From contig CANDCW010000061.1 in NCBI GenBank assembly GCA_947383275.1, positions 1 to 16,218 on the forward strand: a stretch of 16,218 nt of DNA, read 5' to 3'. Positions within the stretch are counted from its first letter, which is position 1. The number at the start of each line of letters is the position of its first letter. This DNA is from an uncultured Bacillota bacterium (lineage in GTDB: Bacteria > Bacillota > Clostridia > Oscillospirales > Oscillospiraceae). Both the position numbers and the translations under genes were made by a program. The notes under the pieces were generated by a model that saw only the letters and a program-made list of their open reading frames with translations, was not told where the DNA came from and made no database searches. Positions 1 through 6,450 of this stretch are shown here, one piece after another.

Positions 1-2
1 TG

Positions 3-1613
3 GGGGGCTGCGCCCTGGCGCTGGGCGCCGTTCTGGGCGGGCTGCTCTACCAGGCCTTCCGGGCCTTGACCCTCGCCTTGTTCAAGCAGCCCTACCGCTT
101 CTCCTTCGGCTTCTCTCTCCCCGCCCTGGGGCTGACGGTCGTTTGCTTTGGCCTGATCTACCTCTTTGCCCTGCGCCGGAGCCGCAGGTATATCCGCAAG
201 GCTAAAATCCACGACCTGATTTATTTCGACCGGCTCAACGAGGGCGTAGTCATCCAGACGCGGAAAAAGCGCCGCTGGATGTTCGCCGCCTCCATCCTCC
301 TGGGTGTGATCGGGACGGGGCTGCTGATGGTCCGGGACCTTGCCATCGCCACCGCCGGGGCCGGGTGCCTGATTTTGTTTCTCTTCGGCTTCTTCCTCAG
401 CTTCGCCTCCGGAGTGCCCGCTTTCTTCGACCGCAAGCCTGCCCGGAAGTACAAGGGGCAAAACCTGCTGGTGTTCCGCACCCTGACGGCAAAGCTGGCC
501 ACCATGGGGGTGCTCATGGCCACCATCTCCATGATCCTGACCGCCACCCTCATCTCCGAGGGCAGCGGACTGGTCTTCCAGGGACTGTTTGAGGGCCGGG
601 CGGCGGAGAGCGCCTGCTTTGACCTCTACGTCGCCCTTGAAGGGGAAAACAAAAACCCAGAGCCTTACCTGAATTACATTGCGGAGCAGATTCCTGTGGA
701 GCAATCGCTTTTGTATCAGGTCTACCTCACCGACAGCCCCACTGTGCGGGACTATGTCGAATCCCAGACCGTCTATTATTACTACAACTACGATCAGGAC
801 CCCGTTCTTCGCTGGAGCGACTACGCTGCCCTGCGTTCCATCGCGGGCTATCCGGCTGTGGAGCCGGAGCCGGGACGGTACCTTATCCACTGCATGACCT
901 ATTTAGAGGAACCCCTGCGGAACTACGGCCAACCGGTCACTCTGGGTGGCATCACATTATCTCCAGGGAGCGTCTACACAGAGCATCTTTATCAAAGCTA
1001 TGGCGTGGCGAATGGGCGGGGGTATATTCTGGTCGTTCCAGACGAAGCGGCAGACGGACTTCCTGTCCATCATTTGGCTTATGCCGCAAAGACTGTCCAG
1101 CCAGTGCCGGCGGCGCAGTATGACGCGCTGACGGATGAATCAGGCGGACAGGACAATCCGCTGGGGTACGGTTTTGTCTCTACAAAGGCCAACGAGGAGG
1201 AAGGAGTGGCCGTCCAGACCGCCCTGTGTGTGTTCCCGCTGTACTACCTGGCCCTGGCCTTGACCATGACCGCCGCCACGATTCTCACCATCCAGCAGCT
1301 CAGCGAAACAGAGAGGTACAAGCGACAGTTTCAGCTCCTGCAAAAGCTGGGCATGGACCGGCGAGAGATGGCAAAGGCTCTGGGGCACCAGTTCACTATC
1401 TACTATGCTCTGCCCGCCGTTCCTCCTATACTGATTGGCGTACCCTTTATCCTTCATCTGGCCAGTTCGCCTGAGCCGGGGGTGATGGTGGGAATGAACA
1501 GTCCTTTGTCCATTGTGACGATCTCGCTGGGGATTTTCTTCCTGATTTATGCAATCTATATTTTGCTGGCCTATACCAGCTTAAAGCGGAATGTCCTGCC
1601 CCAAAAGCGCTGA
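3..1613 (+). CDS. BceB-like ABC transporter permease (FtsX family), 5' end outside window
   Basis: This is the membrane subunit of an ABC transporter of the bacitracin/antimicrobial-peptide resistance type. The frame is open from base 3, so the TTG at 66 is not the start; 536 residues are visible of a family that usually has about 640-670. Visible order: a hydrophobic segment at the very start, a second ending in an RRSRRY basic patch, a close pair (roughly bases 280-420), another at about 490-560, a long polar extracellular domain (about 570-1215), then three C-terminal membrane segments. The cytoplasmic stretch SETERYKRQFQLLQKLG after the first C-terminal segment is typical of FtsX-fold permeases, as is the KRNVL end. 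Known family members work with an ATPase and a BceRS-type two-component system; neither lies upstream within the window. Family call is firm, substrate unknown. Confidence 0.85.
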   Translation, partial: GGCALALGAVLGGLLYQAFRALTLALFKQPYRFSFGFSLPALGLTVVCFGLIYLFALRRSRRYIRKAKIHDLIYFDRLNEGVVIQTRKKRRWMFAASILLGVIGTGLLMVRDLAIATAGAGCLILFLFGFFLSFASGVPAFFDRKPARKYKGQNLLVFRTLTAKLATMGVLMATISMILTATLISEGSGLVFQGLFEGRAAESACFDLYVALEGENKNPEPYLNYIAEQIPVEQSLLYQVYLTDSPTVRDYVESQTVYYYYNYDQDPVLRWSDYAALRSIAGYPAVEPEPGRYLIHCMTYLEEPLRNYGQPVTLGGITLSPGSVYTEHLYQSYGVANGRGYILVVPDEAADGLPVHHLAYAAKTVQPVPAAQYDALTDESGGQDNPLGYGFVSTKANEEEGVAVQTALCVFPLYYLALALTMTAATILTIQQLSETERYKRQFQLLQKLGMDRREMAKALGHQFTIYYALPAVPPILIGVPFILHLASSPEPGVMVGMNSPLSIVTISLGIFFLIYAIYILLAYTSLKRNVLPQKR

Positions 1614-1623
1614 GTTTAGGTAG

Positions 1624-1823
1624 CGGCAAGACCGGCAGCGGTTTAGGCAGCACATGGAACAGAGCCGCGCTTGGGGCCTGGAAAGGGATTTTGGACGGGA
1701 ACGGCAGCTATTTTCAGTTTATATGGAGGAGGCAAATCAAAATGCAAACTACTAGGGCGGAATAAGAAACTTGTCAAGCGCAAAGAGTTTGAGGAGTTCA
1801 TTCGTACAAGTTTTGTGATCTGA
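1624..1823 (+). pseudogene. Two short degenerate reading frames, probably mobile-element debris
   Basis: Behind the permease stop, bases 1624-1755 read as a 43-codon charged frame without a good start; an internal ATG is at 1654 and it ends in MEEANQNANY. It overlaps a second frame. A strong GGAGGAGG lies just before ATG 1742, but from there translation stops after seven codons. If the single C after that ATG is skipped, the frame reads MKLLGRNKKLVKRKEFEEF and on to a TGA at 1821, which looks like a real protein start. This suggests a small gene broken by one extra base and 3' truncation. I do not recognise either protein. Their place just upstream of a decayed integrase suggests they are remains of the same element. 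Confidence 0.3.
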
Positions 1824-1837
1824 ACGTAACTTCATTC

Positions 1838-1866
1838 TTGCCTGATAGGGGCCTCTGTGATACAAT
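1838..1866 (+). promoter_or_regulatory. Sigma-A-type promoter upstream of the integrase relic
   Basis: A -35 TTGCCT (1838-1843) and a -10 TACAAT (1861-1866) are separated by exactly 17 bases. The integrase start is about 45 bases downstream. With the integrase dead and no strong promoter seen closer to ychF, transcription from here could continue into ychF and the CHR genes (inference). Confidence 0.55.
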
Positions 1867-1878
1867 GGGTGTGTTGCA

Positions 1879-1908
1879 GGGGCTCCTTCCAACATAGAAA
1901 GGAGTTCC
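1879..1908 (+). promoter_or_regulatory. Hairpin that would mask the integrase ribosome binding site
   Basis: CTCCTT (1883-1888) is complementary to AAGGAG (1899-1904), which is the Shine-Dalgarno sequence of the ATG at 1911. Flanking G/C and G-U pairs (1879-1882 with 1905-1908) extend the stem. The structure would hide the ribosome binding site in the leader RNA. It is seen in sequence only; a regulatory role is inference. Confidence 0.35.
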
Positions 1909-1910
1909 CT

Positions 1911-2651
1911 ATGGGTAAATATATCAAGGGCAAAAAACTTCCCAAAGGTATTTCGCAGAGGAAGGATGATGGAAAATTTATAGCTGGCTTTCAAGGCTGG
2001 CAAAGGGCATCAGCGGCGGTTTGATACCATGGTTGAAGCCGACGGATGGCTGTATGAAATGCGTCATCAGGACGAGTTCGGGGACGGCATAGACGCTGAG
2101 GATATAACCGTTGACGAGTGGGTTAAGTTCTGGCATACAGAGCTTATCAAGCACTTGGCAGCAAATACTCGCGGAAACTATGCCGAGCGGTATTACCAGA
2201 ATATCCAGCCTGTGATTGGCAGAATGAAGCTCAAAAATGTGAAGCCTATGCACTGTACCAAAGAGGAGCAAAGGAAGTTCTTGGATGTCGCAAGGAGGTC
2301 GCGCAATTATTATCAGTACGCCTTTTTGTTGGAGACAGGGTTGAGAACAGGTGAGCTGATCGCTTTGACGCGGGATAATGTTGACCGGGAGAGACGGACG
2401 CTGACTATTCGGAAAACAATGGAGTTCCGCTACAAGCGGCAGGATCAAAAACAGAAAAAGAGTTTCAATATGAAAGACCTTGTTTTTCTTAACTTCCGCA
2501 CGGGTATGCCAAACAAGAACAGCTCCTATGATACCCATTTGTACAAACTCTGTGATGCGGCTGGTATTAAGCGGTTCTGTATGCACGCCCTTCGCCACAC
2601 CCATGCACCCGGGCCATCGAAAACGGGTTGGCAGCAGAAAAAGGACCGTAA
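1911..2651 (+). pseudogene. Tyrosine recombinase/phage-type integrase, multiply disrupted
   Basis: This is the remnant of a site-specific tyrosine recombinase of an integrative element. It starts at ATG 1911 after AAAGGAG with an arm-binding N-terminus (MGKYIKGKKLPKGISQRKD). That frame hits TGA at 2022, while homologous coding continues one frame over from about 2002 (KGHQRRFDTMVEADGWLYEM), so one extra base is present. A core-binding domain and the first catalytic Arg (TGLRTGEL, about 2338-2358) follow. Near 2440-2460 the protein jumps from FRYKRQ to KKSFNMKDLV; from my recollection of the family about 40-50 residues are missing, including the beta-hairpin Lys region. HALRHTHA (2584-2607) supplies the HxxR motif, but directly after it the frame shifts again (one base lost near 2608) and runs to TAA 2649. 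The C-terminal box with the nucleophilic Tyr is absent. It cannot be active. Confidence 0.85.
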
Positions 2652-2712
2652 TGTGGCGGAGATCACTTTGAAGGTCTTGAAACCCTTGAAAAATCAGGAG
2701 GTATATAGAAAA

Positions 2713-3801
2713 ATGAAATTAGGAATCGTGGGCCTGCCCAACGTGGGCAAGAGCACCCTATTCAACGCCATTACCAACGCCGGCGCGGAGAGCGCCAATT
2801 ATCCCTTCTGCACCATTGACCCCAACGTAGGCATGGTAGCTGTCCCCGACGCCCGGCTGGATAAGTTGTCGGAGATGTACCACCCCAAGAAAACCACTCC
2901 CGCTGTGATTGAATTTGTGGATATCGCCGGTCTGGTGAAAGGGGCGTCCAGGGGCGAGGGTCTGGGCAACAAGTTTCTGGGCAACATCCGGGCCACAGAC
3001 GCCATCGTCCATGTGGTCCGCTGCTTCGATGACGACAACATCATCCATGTGGATGGGACCACCAATCCCATCCGGGACATTGACACCATCGACTTGGAGT
3101 TGGTCATGGCCGACCTGGAGATGGTGGAGCGGCGCATTGACAAGGCCAAAAAGGCTGCCAAAGGGGACAAAAAATTTCTGCAGGAGGCCGCCGACTTTGA
3201 GGGCCTGCGCGACTGGCTCAACGATGGAAAATCTGCCCGAAGCTTTACCCAGGTGGACATCGGGACGGAGTATCCCGATTGTGAGCTTCTATCCCTTAAG
3301 CCGGTGATCTACGCCGCCAACCTGGACGAAGATGGCTTTTCCGACCCCTCTTCTGTGGACTACTACAGTCAGGTGGAGGAGCGGGCCAGAGAACAGGGAG
3401 CTCAGGTAATTCCCGTGTGCGCCAAGCTGGAAGCGGAGATCGCCCAACTGGACGGCGAGGAGAAGCAACTGTTCCTGGACGACCTGGGGGTAGCGGAGTC
3501 CGGCCTGGACCGGCTGGTCAAAGCCAGCTATACCTTGCTGGGCCTGATCTCCTACCTCACCTCCGGCGAGGATGAGTGCCGTGCCTGGACCATCACCCGG
3601 GGCACCAAGGCCCCTCAGGCAGCAGGTAAAATCCACTCCGACTTTGAACGGGGCTTTATCCGGGCCGAGGTGATCTCTTACGACAGCCTGATGGCCTGCG
3701 GCACCATGGCCGCTGCCCGAGAGAAGGGCCTAATCCGCTCCGAGGGCAAGGAATATGTGGTCCAGGATGGGGACATCATTTTGTTCCGGTTTAACGTATA
3801 A
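2713..3801 (+). CDS. ychF: Redox-regulated ATPase YchF (Obg-family, TGS domain)
   Basis: YchF/EngD is a conserved cytoplasmic P-loop protein of the Obg branch that binds ribosomes and prefers ATP to GTP. The ATG at 2713 follows AGGAGG (2696-2701) and starts the typical MKLGIVGLPNVGKST; the product is 362 residues, the usual family length. Walker A is G7-S14, the G3 motif DIAG is at 70-73, and the G4 position reads NLDE (203-206) instead of NKxD, the known reason for ATP preference. A TGS domain fills about residues 275-362 and ends FRFNV. The frame is open upstream into the integrase relic, back to ATG 2029. I reject that longer start because the extra 228 codons are integrase remains. The first CHR gene begins 16 bases downstream, so co-transcription is likely. 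Confidence 0.95.
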   Translation: MKLGIVGLPNVGKSTLFNAITNAGAESANYPFCTIDPNVGMVAVPDARLDKLSEMYHPKKTTPAVIEFVDIAGLVKGASRGEGLGNKFLGNIRATDAIVHVVRCFDDDNIIHVDGTTNPIRDIDTIDLELVMADLEMVERRIDKAKKAAKGDKKFLQEAADFEGLRDWLNDGKSARSFTQVDIGTEYPDCELLSLKPVIYAANLDEDGFSDPSSVDYYSQVEERAREQGAQVIPVCAKLEAEIAQLDGEEKQLFLDDLGVAESGLDRLVKASYTLLGLISYLTSGEDECRAWTITRGTKAPQAAGKIHSDFERGFIRAEVISYDSLMACGTMAAAREKGLIRSEGKEYVVQDGDIILFRFNV

Positions 3802-3817
3802 GCGGAGGTACTTTACC

Positions 3818-4423
3818 GTGAACATCTATTTCGATCTTTTCTTCACCTTTGCCAAGGTAGGGGTATGTACCTTCGGCGGCGGCTATGCCATGCTGCCCAT
3901 CCTCCAGCGGGAGGTGGTGGAGAAAAAGGGCTGGGCCACCGACGAGGAGCTCACCGACTATTTCGCCGTGGGTCAGTGTACTCCGGGCATTATCGCCGTC
4001 AATACGGCCACCTTCATTGGCTATAAATATAAGGGAATTCCAGGAGGCGTGCTGGCCACCCTGGGGGTTGTGTTCCCTTCCCTAATTATCATCACCGCGA
4101 TTGCAGCGTTTTTATCAAACTTCGCCGATATTCCGGTGGTGCAGCACGCTCTGGCGGGAATCAATGCCGCCGTGGTGGCGCTCATTGCCTCCAGCGTGCT
4201 GAAGCTGGGCAAAACTACCCTGAAAAGCGCAGCCGCGATTGCCATTTTTCTGTGCGTGCTGGCTCTGGCTGTGCTGGGTGCCGCCGCCAATTTCGGCACC
4301 GGGGCCTACGGGGCTCTGGGGCGTGTGATGGACCTGGCGACCTCCCCTGCGGTGCTCATTGTGCTGGCTGGCGTGGCCGGACTCCTTCTTTACGGCGGCC
4401 GGAAAGGCGGTGAGGGCAAATGA
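3818..4423 (+). CDS. Chromate transporter family (CHR) protein, first half-size subunit
   Basis: This is an integral membrane protein of the ChrA/CHR superfamily, short-chain type (201 residues, one CHR domain). The GTG at 3818 is chosen as start because GCGGAGG lies at 3802-3808 and the protein then begins directly with the family N-terminus NIYFDLFFTFAKVG. Signature motifs are FGGGYAMLP (19-27) and a GQCTPG motif followed by VNTATFIG (52-68). Roughly five to six hydrophobic segments follow, with a basic GGRKGGEGK tail. It overlaps the second CHR gene by the ATGA at 4420-4423, so translation is probably coupled and the two products likely pair into one transporter, as in other short-chain CHR pairs. 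Chromate efflux is known for some family members; the physiological substrate here is not shown. Confidence 0.85.
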   Translation: MNIYFDLFFTFAKVGVCTFGGGYAMLPILQREVVEKKGWATDEELTDYFAVGQCTPGIIAVNTATFIGYKYKGIPGGVLATLGVVFPSLIIITAIAAFLSNFADIPVVQHALAGINAAVVALIASSVLKLGKTTLKSAAAIAIFLCVLALAVLGAAANFGTGAYGALGRVMDLATSPAVLIVLAGVAGLLLYGGRKGGEGK

Positions 4424-4983
4424 GGCTTCTTTTGCTTTTTTTTGAGTTCGCTAAAGTCGGCCTCTTCGCCGTGGGCGGCGGATTGGCTACCATCCCATTT
4501 CTCCAGGACATGGGGGGCCGCACCGGCTGGTTTTCCGACGTAGACCTGACTACTATGATCGCTGTGTCCGAGTCCACCCCTGGGCCTATGGGGGTGAATA
4601 TGGCCACCTACGTGGGCTTCAAGACGGCGGGCCTGCCCGGCGCGGTGCTGGCCACCCTGGGGCTGATTACACCGTCCATCATCATTATAATGGTAATTGC
4701 CGGGTTTTTGCAGAAATTCCGCCAGTCCCGCACGGTGGACGCCGTTTTCCGTGGGCTGCGCCCGGCCTCTACGGCGCTGATTGCCTCTGCGGGGCTATCC
4801 GTGGCGCTGTCGGTGCTGGTGGCTGTGGGGGGGGCGGCGGAACACACGTTCTCCATCCACTGGCCCGCCCTGACCCTTGCCCTCGCCGTCTTTCTGTGCA
4901 TGCAGAGCAAGCAGCTGAAAAAGCTTCACCCCATCGTCTTTATCGGACTTGCCGCCGTTGCCGGCGCGGTGTTCCGGTTTTAA
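4420..4983 (+). CDS. Chromate transporter family (CHR) protein, second half-size subunit
   Basis: This is the partner of the preceding short-chain CHR gene: 187 residues, starting at the ATG of the ATGA overlap. It has the same fold signature in divergent form: FEFAKVG near the N-terminus, VGGGLATIPF (18-27), and an SESTPGPMGVNMATYVG motif (50-66). About six hydrophobic segments follow, ending in GLAAVAGAVFRF. The divergence from the first subunit indicates an old duplication with specialised halves, not a recent tandem copy. A strong terminator follows directly, so ychF and the two CHR genes form one likely transcription unit. Substrate assignment rests on the family only. Confidence 0.85.
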   Translation: MRLLLLFFEFAKVGLFAVGGGLATIPFLQDMGGRTGWFSDVDLTTMIAVSESTPGPMGVNMATYVGFKTAGLPGAVLATLGLITPSIIIIMVIAGFLQKFRQSRTVDAVFRGLRPASTALIASAGLSVALSVLVAVGGAAEHTFSIHWPALTLALAVFLCMQSKQLKKLHPIVFIGLAAVAGAVFRF

Positions 4984-4988
4984 GGCGG

Positions 4989-5022
4989 AGCGCGCCGTCC
5001 TTTTTTGGGAGGCGCGCTTTTG
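4989..5022 (+). terminator. Intrinsic terminator after the ychF-CHR unit
   Basis: AGCGCGCC (4989-4996) pairs with GGCGCGCT (5011-5018), and TCC/GGG inside the stem extends it, leaving a T6 loop. TTTT and then GCGTTTG follow. The very GC-rich stem begins 6 bases after the stop codon. It separates the CHR genes from the arginine operon. Confidence 0.75.
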
Positions 5023-5099
5023 CGTTTGAATAAAGAATCGGAGTATTCGCAATAATATTCATTTTTAGTGAAAATAACCGGAATATACCAGGGGATAAC

Positions 5100-5113
5100 T
5101 GCATACTCATGCA
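5100..5113 (+). promoter_or_regulatory. ARG-box-like palindrome, candidate ArgR operator
   Basis: TGCAT-ACTC-ATGCA is a perfect palindrome with 5-4-5 spacing, the same layout as the ArgR/AhrC consensus TGAAT-N4-ATTCA and differing at one base per half. It ends 9 bases before the -35 of the argG promoter. An ATTCA half-site also lies at 5057-5061 in the AT-rich upstream DNA. ArgR control of arg operons is well known; binding here is inference. Confidence 0.5.
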
Positions 5114-5122
5114 AAAATCCAC

Positions 5123-5151
5123 TTGCAATTGACGGCAAAGCGTGATAGACT
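5123..5151 (+). promoter_or_regulatory. Promoter of the arginine operon
   Basis: -35 TTGCAA (5123-5128), a 17-base spacer, then -10 TAGACT (5146-5151), about 65 bases upstream of the argG start. It is the best-spaced candidate in the gap. The -10 matches 4 of 6 consensus bases, so dependence on, or repression by, a factor at the nearby palindrome is plausible. Confidence 0.5.
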
Positions 5152-5217
5152 TGTCCCCATACTAAACCAGTGGCGGCAACAGCCGCCCAACGGACGGAAT
5201 TTGGGAGGAATCATACG

Positions 5218-6432
5218 ATGGCAAACGTAAAAAAAGTAGTGCTGGCTTACTCCGGCGGTTTGGATACATCCATTATCATCCCCTGGCTGAAGGAGAATTA
5301 TGGCAATCCTGAGATCATTGCCGTCTCCGCTGACGTGGGCCAGGGCAGCGAGCTTGACGGCCTGGAGGAAAAGGCCATCAAAACCGGCGCTTCCAAGCTG
5401 TACATTGAGGACCTCACCGACGAGATGGTGGACGAGGTGATTATCCCCTCTATGATGATGGGGGCCAAGTATGAGGACTATCTGCTGGGCACCGCCTTTG
5501 CCCGGCCGGTAATTGCCAAGCGGCTGGTGGAGATTGCAAAAAAAGAGGGCGCCGACGCCATTTGCCACGGCTGTACCGGCAAGGGCAACGATCAGGTCCG
5601 CTTTGAGCTGGCCATCAAGCGCTTCGCCCCCGAGATGAAGATCATCGCCCCTTGGCGGGAGTGGTCCATTAAGGGCCGCGACGAGGAGATCGATTACGCC
5701 GAAGCCCACAACGTCCCTCTGAAGATCAATCGGGAAACCAACTACTCCAAAGACAAAAACTTGTGGCACCTGAGCCATGAGGGCTTGGACCTGGAGGACC
5801 CCGCCAACGAGCCCCAGTACGACAAGCCCGGCTTTTTGGAGATGGGCGTCTCCCCTGCCATGGCGCCCGACAAGGCTGTCTACGTCACCCTGGACTTTGA
5901 GAAGGGCTGGCCGGTGGCCCTTGACGGGGAGAAGATGAAGGCGTCCGACGTCATCCGCAAGCTGAACCAGCTGGGCGGCGAAAATGGCATCGGCCTGCTG
6001 GATATTGTAGAAAACCGGCTGGTGGGCATGAAGGATCGGGGCGTGTATGAGACTCCGGGCGGTACCATCCTCTACCGGGCCCATGAGGTGCTGGAGATGA
6101 TTACCGTGGACAAAGACACCAAGCACATGAAAACCAAGCTGGCTGTGGACTTCGCCGACCTGGTGTACAACGGCAAGTGGTTCACCCCCCTGCGGGAGGC
6201 CCTTCAGGCGTTCGCCGTAGACACCCAGAAGCATGTCACCGGCACGGTGAAGCTGAAGCTCTACAAGGGCAACATTATCACCGCCTCCGTCACCTCCCCC
6301 GAGACGCTGTACTCCGAGAATCTGGTTACCTTTGAGGAGAGCGACTACAACCAGGACGACGCCACCGGCTTTATCAACCTGTGGGGCCTGCCCGATACCG
6401 TCCAGGCGCTGCGGGAGCAGGGGAAACTGTAA
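5218..6432 (+). CDS. argG: Argininosuccinate synthase
   Basis: Catalyses ATP-dependent joining of citrulline and aspartate to argininosuccinate, the penultimate step of arginine synthesis, in the cytoplasm. The product is 404 residues, normal for the family. Start ATG 5218 has GGGAGGA (5203-5209) eight bases upstream; an in-frame GTG at 5170 would add a tail unlike the family and is rejected. The N-terminal PP-loop AYSGGLDTS is at 10-18, followed by SADVGQG (37-43). HGCTGKGNDQVRFE (117-130) is the citrulline/aspartate-binding motif, with Cys at 119 where Ala is common. APWREW and the NLWHLSHEG stretch complete the family pattern. First gene of a seven-gene arginine operon; argH follows after 18 bases. 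Confidence 0.97.
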   Translation: MANVKKVVLAYSGGLDTSIIIPWLKENYGNPEIIAVSADVGQGSELDGLEEKAIKTGASKLYIEDLTDEMVDEVIIPSMMMGAKYEDYLLGTAFARPVIAKRLVEIAKKEGADAICHGCTGKGNDQVRFELAIKRFAPEMKIIAPWREWSIKGRDEEIDYAEAHNVPLKINRETNYSKDKNLWHLSHEGLDLEDPANEPQYDKPGFLEMGVSPAMAPDKAVYVTLDFEKGWPVALDGEKMKASDVIRKLNQLGGENGIGLLDIVENRLVGMKDRGVYETPGGTILYRAHEVLEMITVDKDTKHMKTKLAVDFADLVYNGKWFTPLREALQAFAVDTQKHVTGTVKLKLYKGNIITASVTSPETLYSENLVTFEESDYNQDDATGFINLWGLPDTVQALREQGKL

Positions 6433-6450
6433 ATTTAAGGAGCGATACCT

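Noticed and set aside
2029..3801. Single 590-residue integrase-GTPase fusion gene
   Set aside because: The N-terminal 228 codons are decayed integrase plus junction sequence. ychF has its own AGGAGG and a family-typical start and length from 2713.
5058..5072. TTCA-N7-TGAA repeat upstream of argG as an ARG box
   Set aside because: The half-sites point outward compared with TGAAT-N4-ATTCA and the spacing is wrong. The palindrome at 5100-5113 fits better.
4984..5217. T-box or other riboswitch leader before argG
   Set aside because: The promoter leaves only about 60 bases of leader, with no T-box sequence and no terminator/antiterminator pair.
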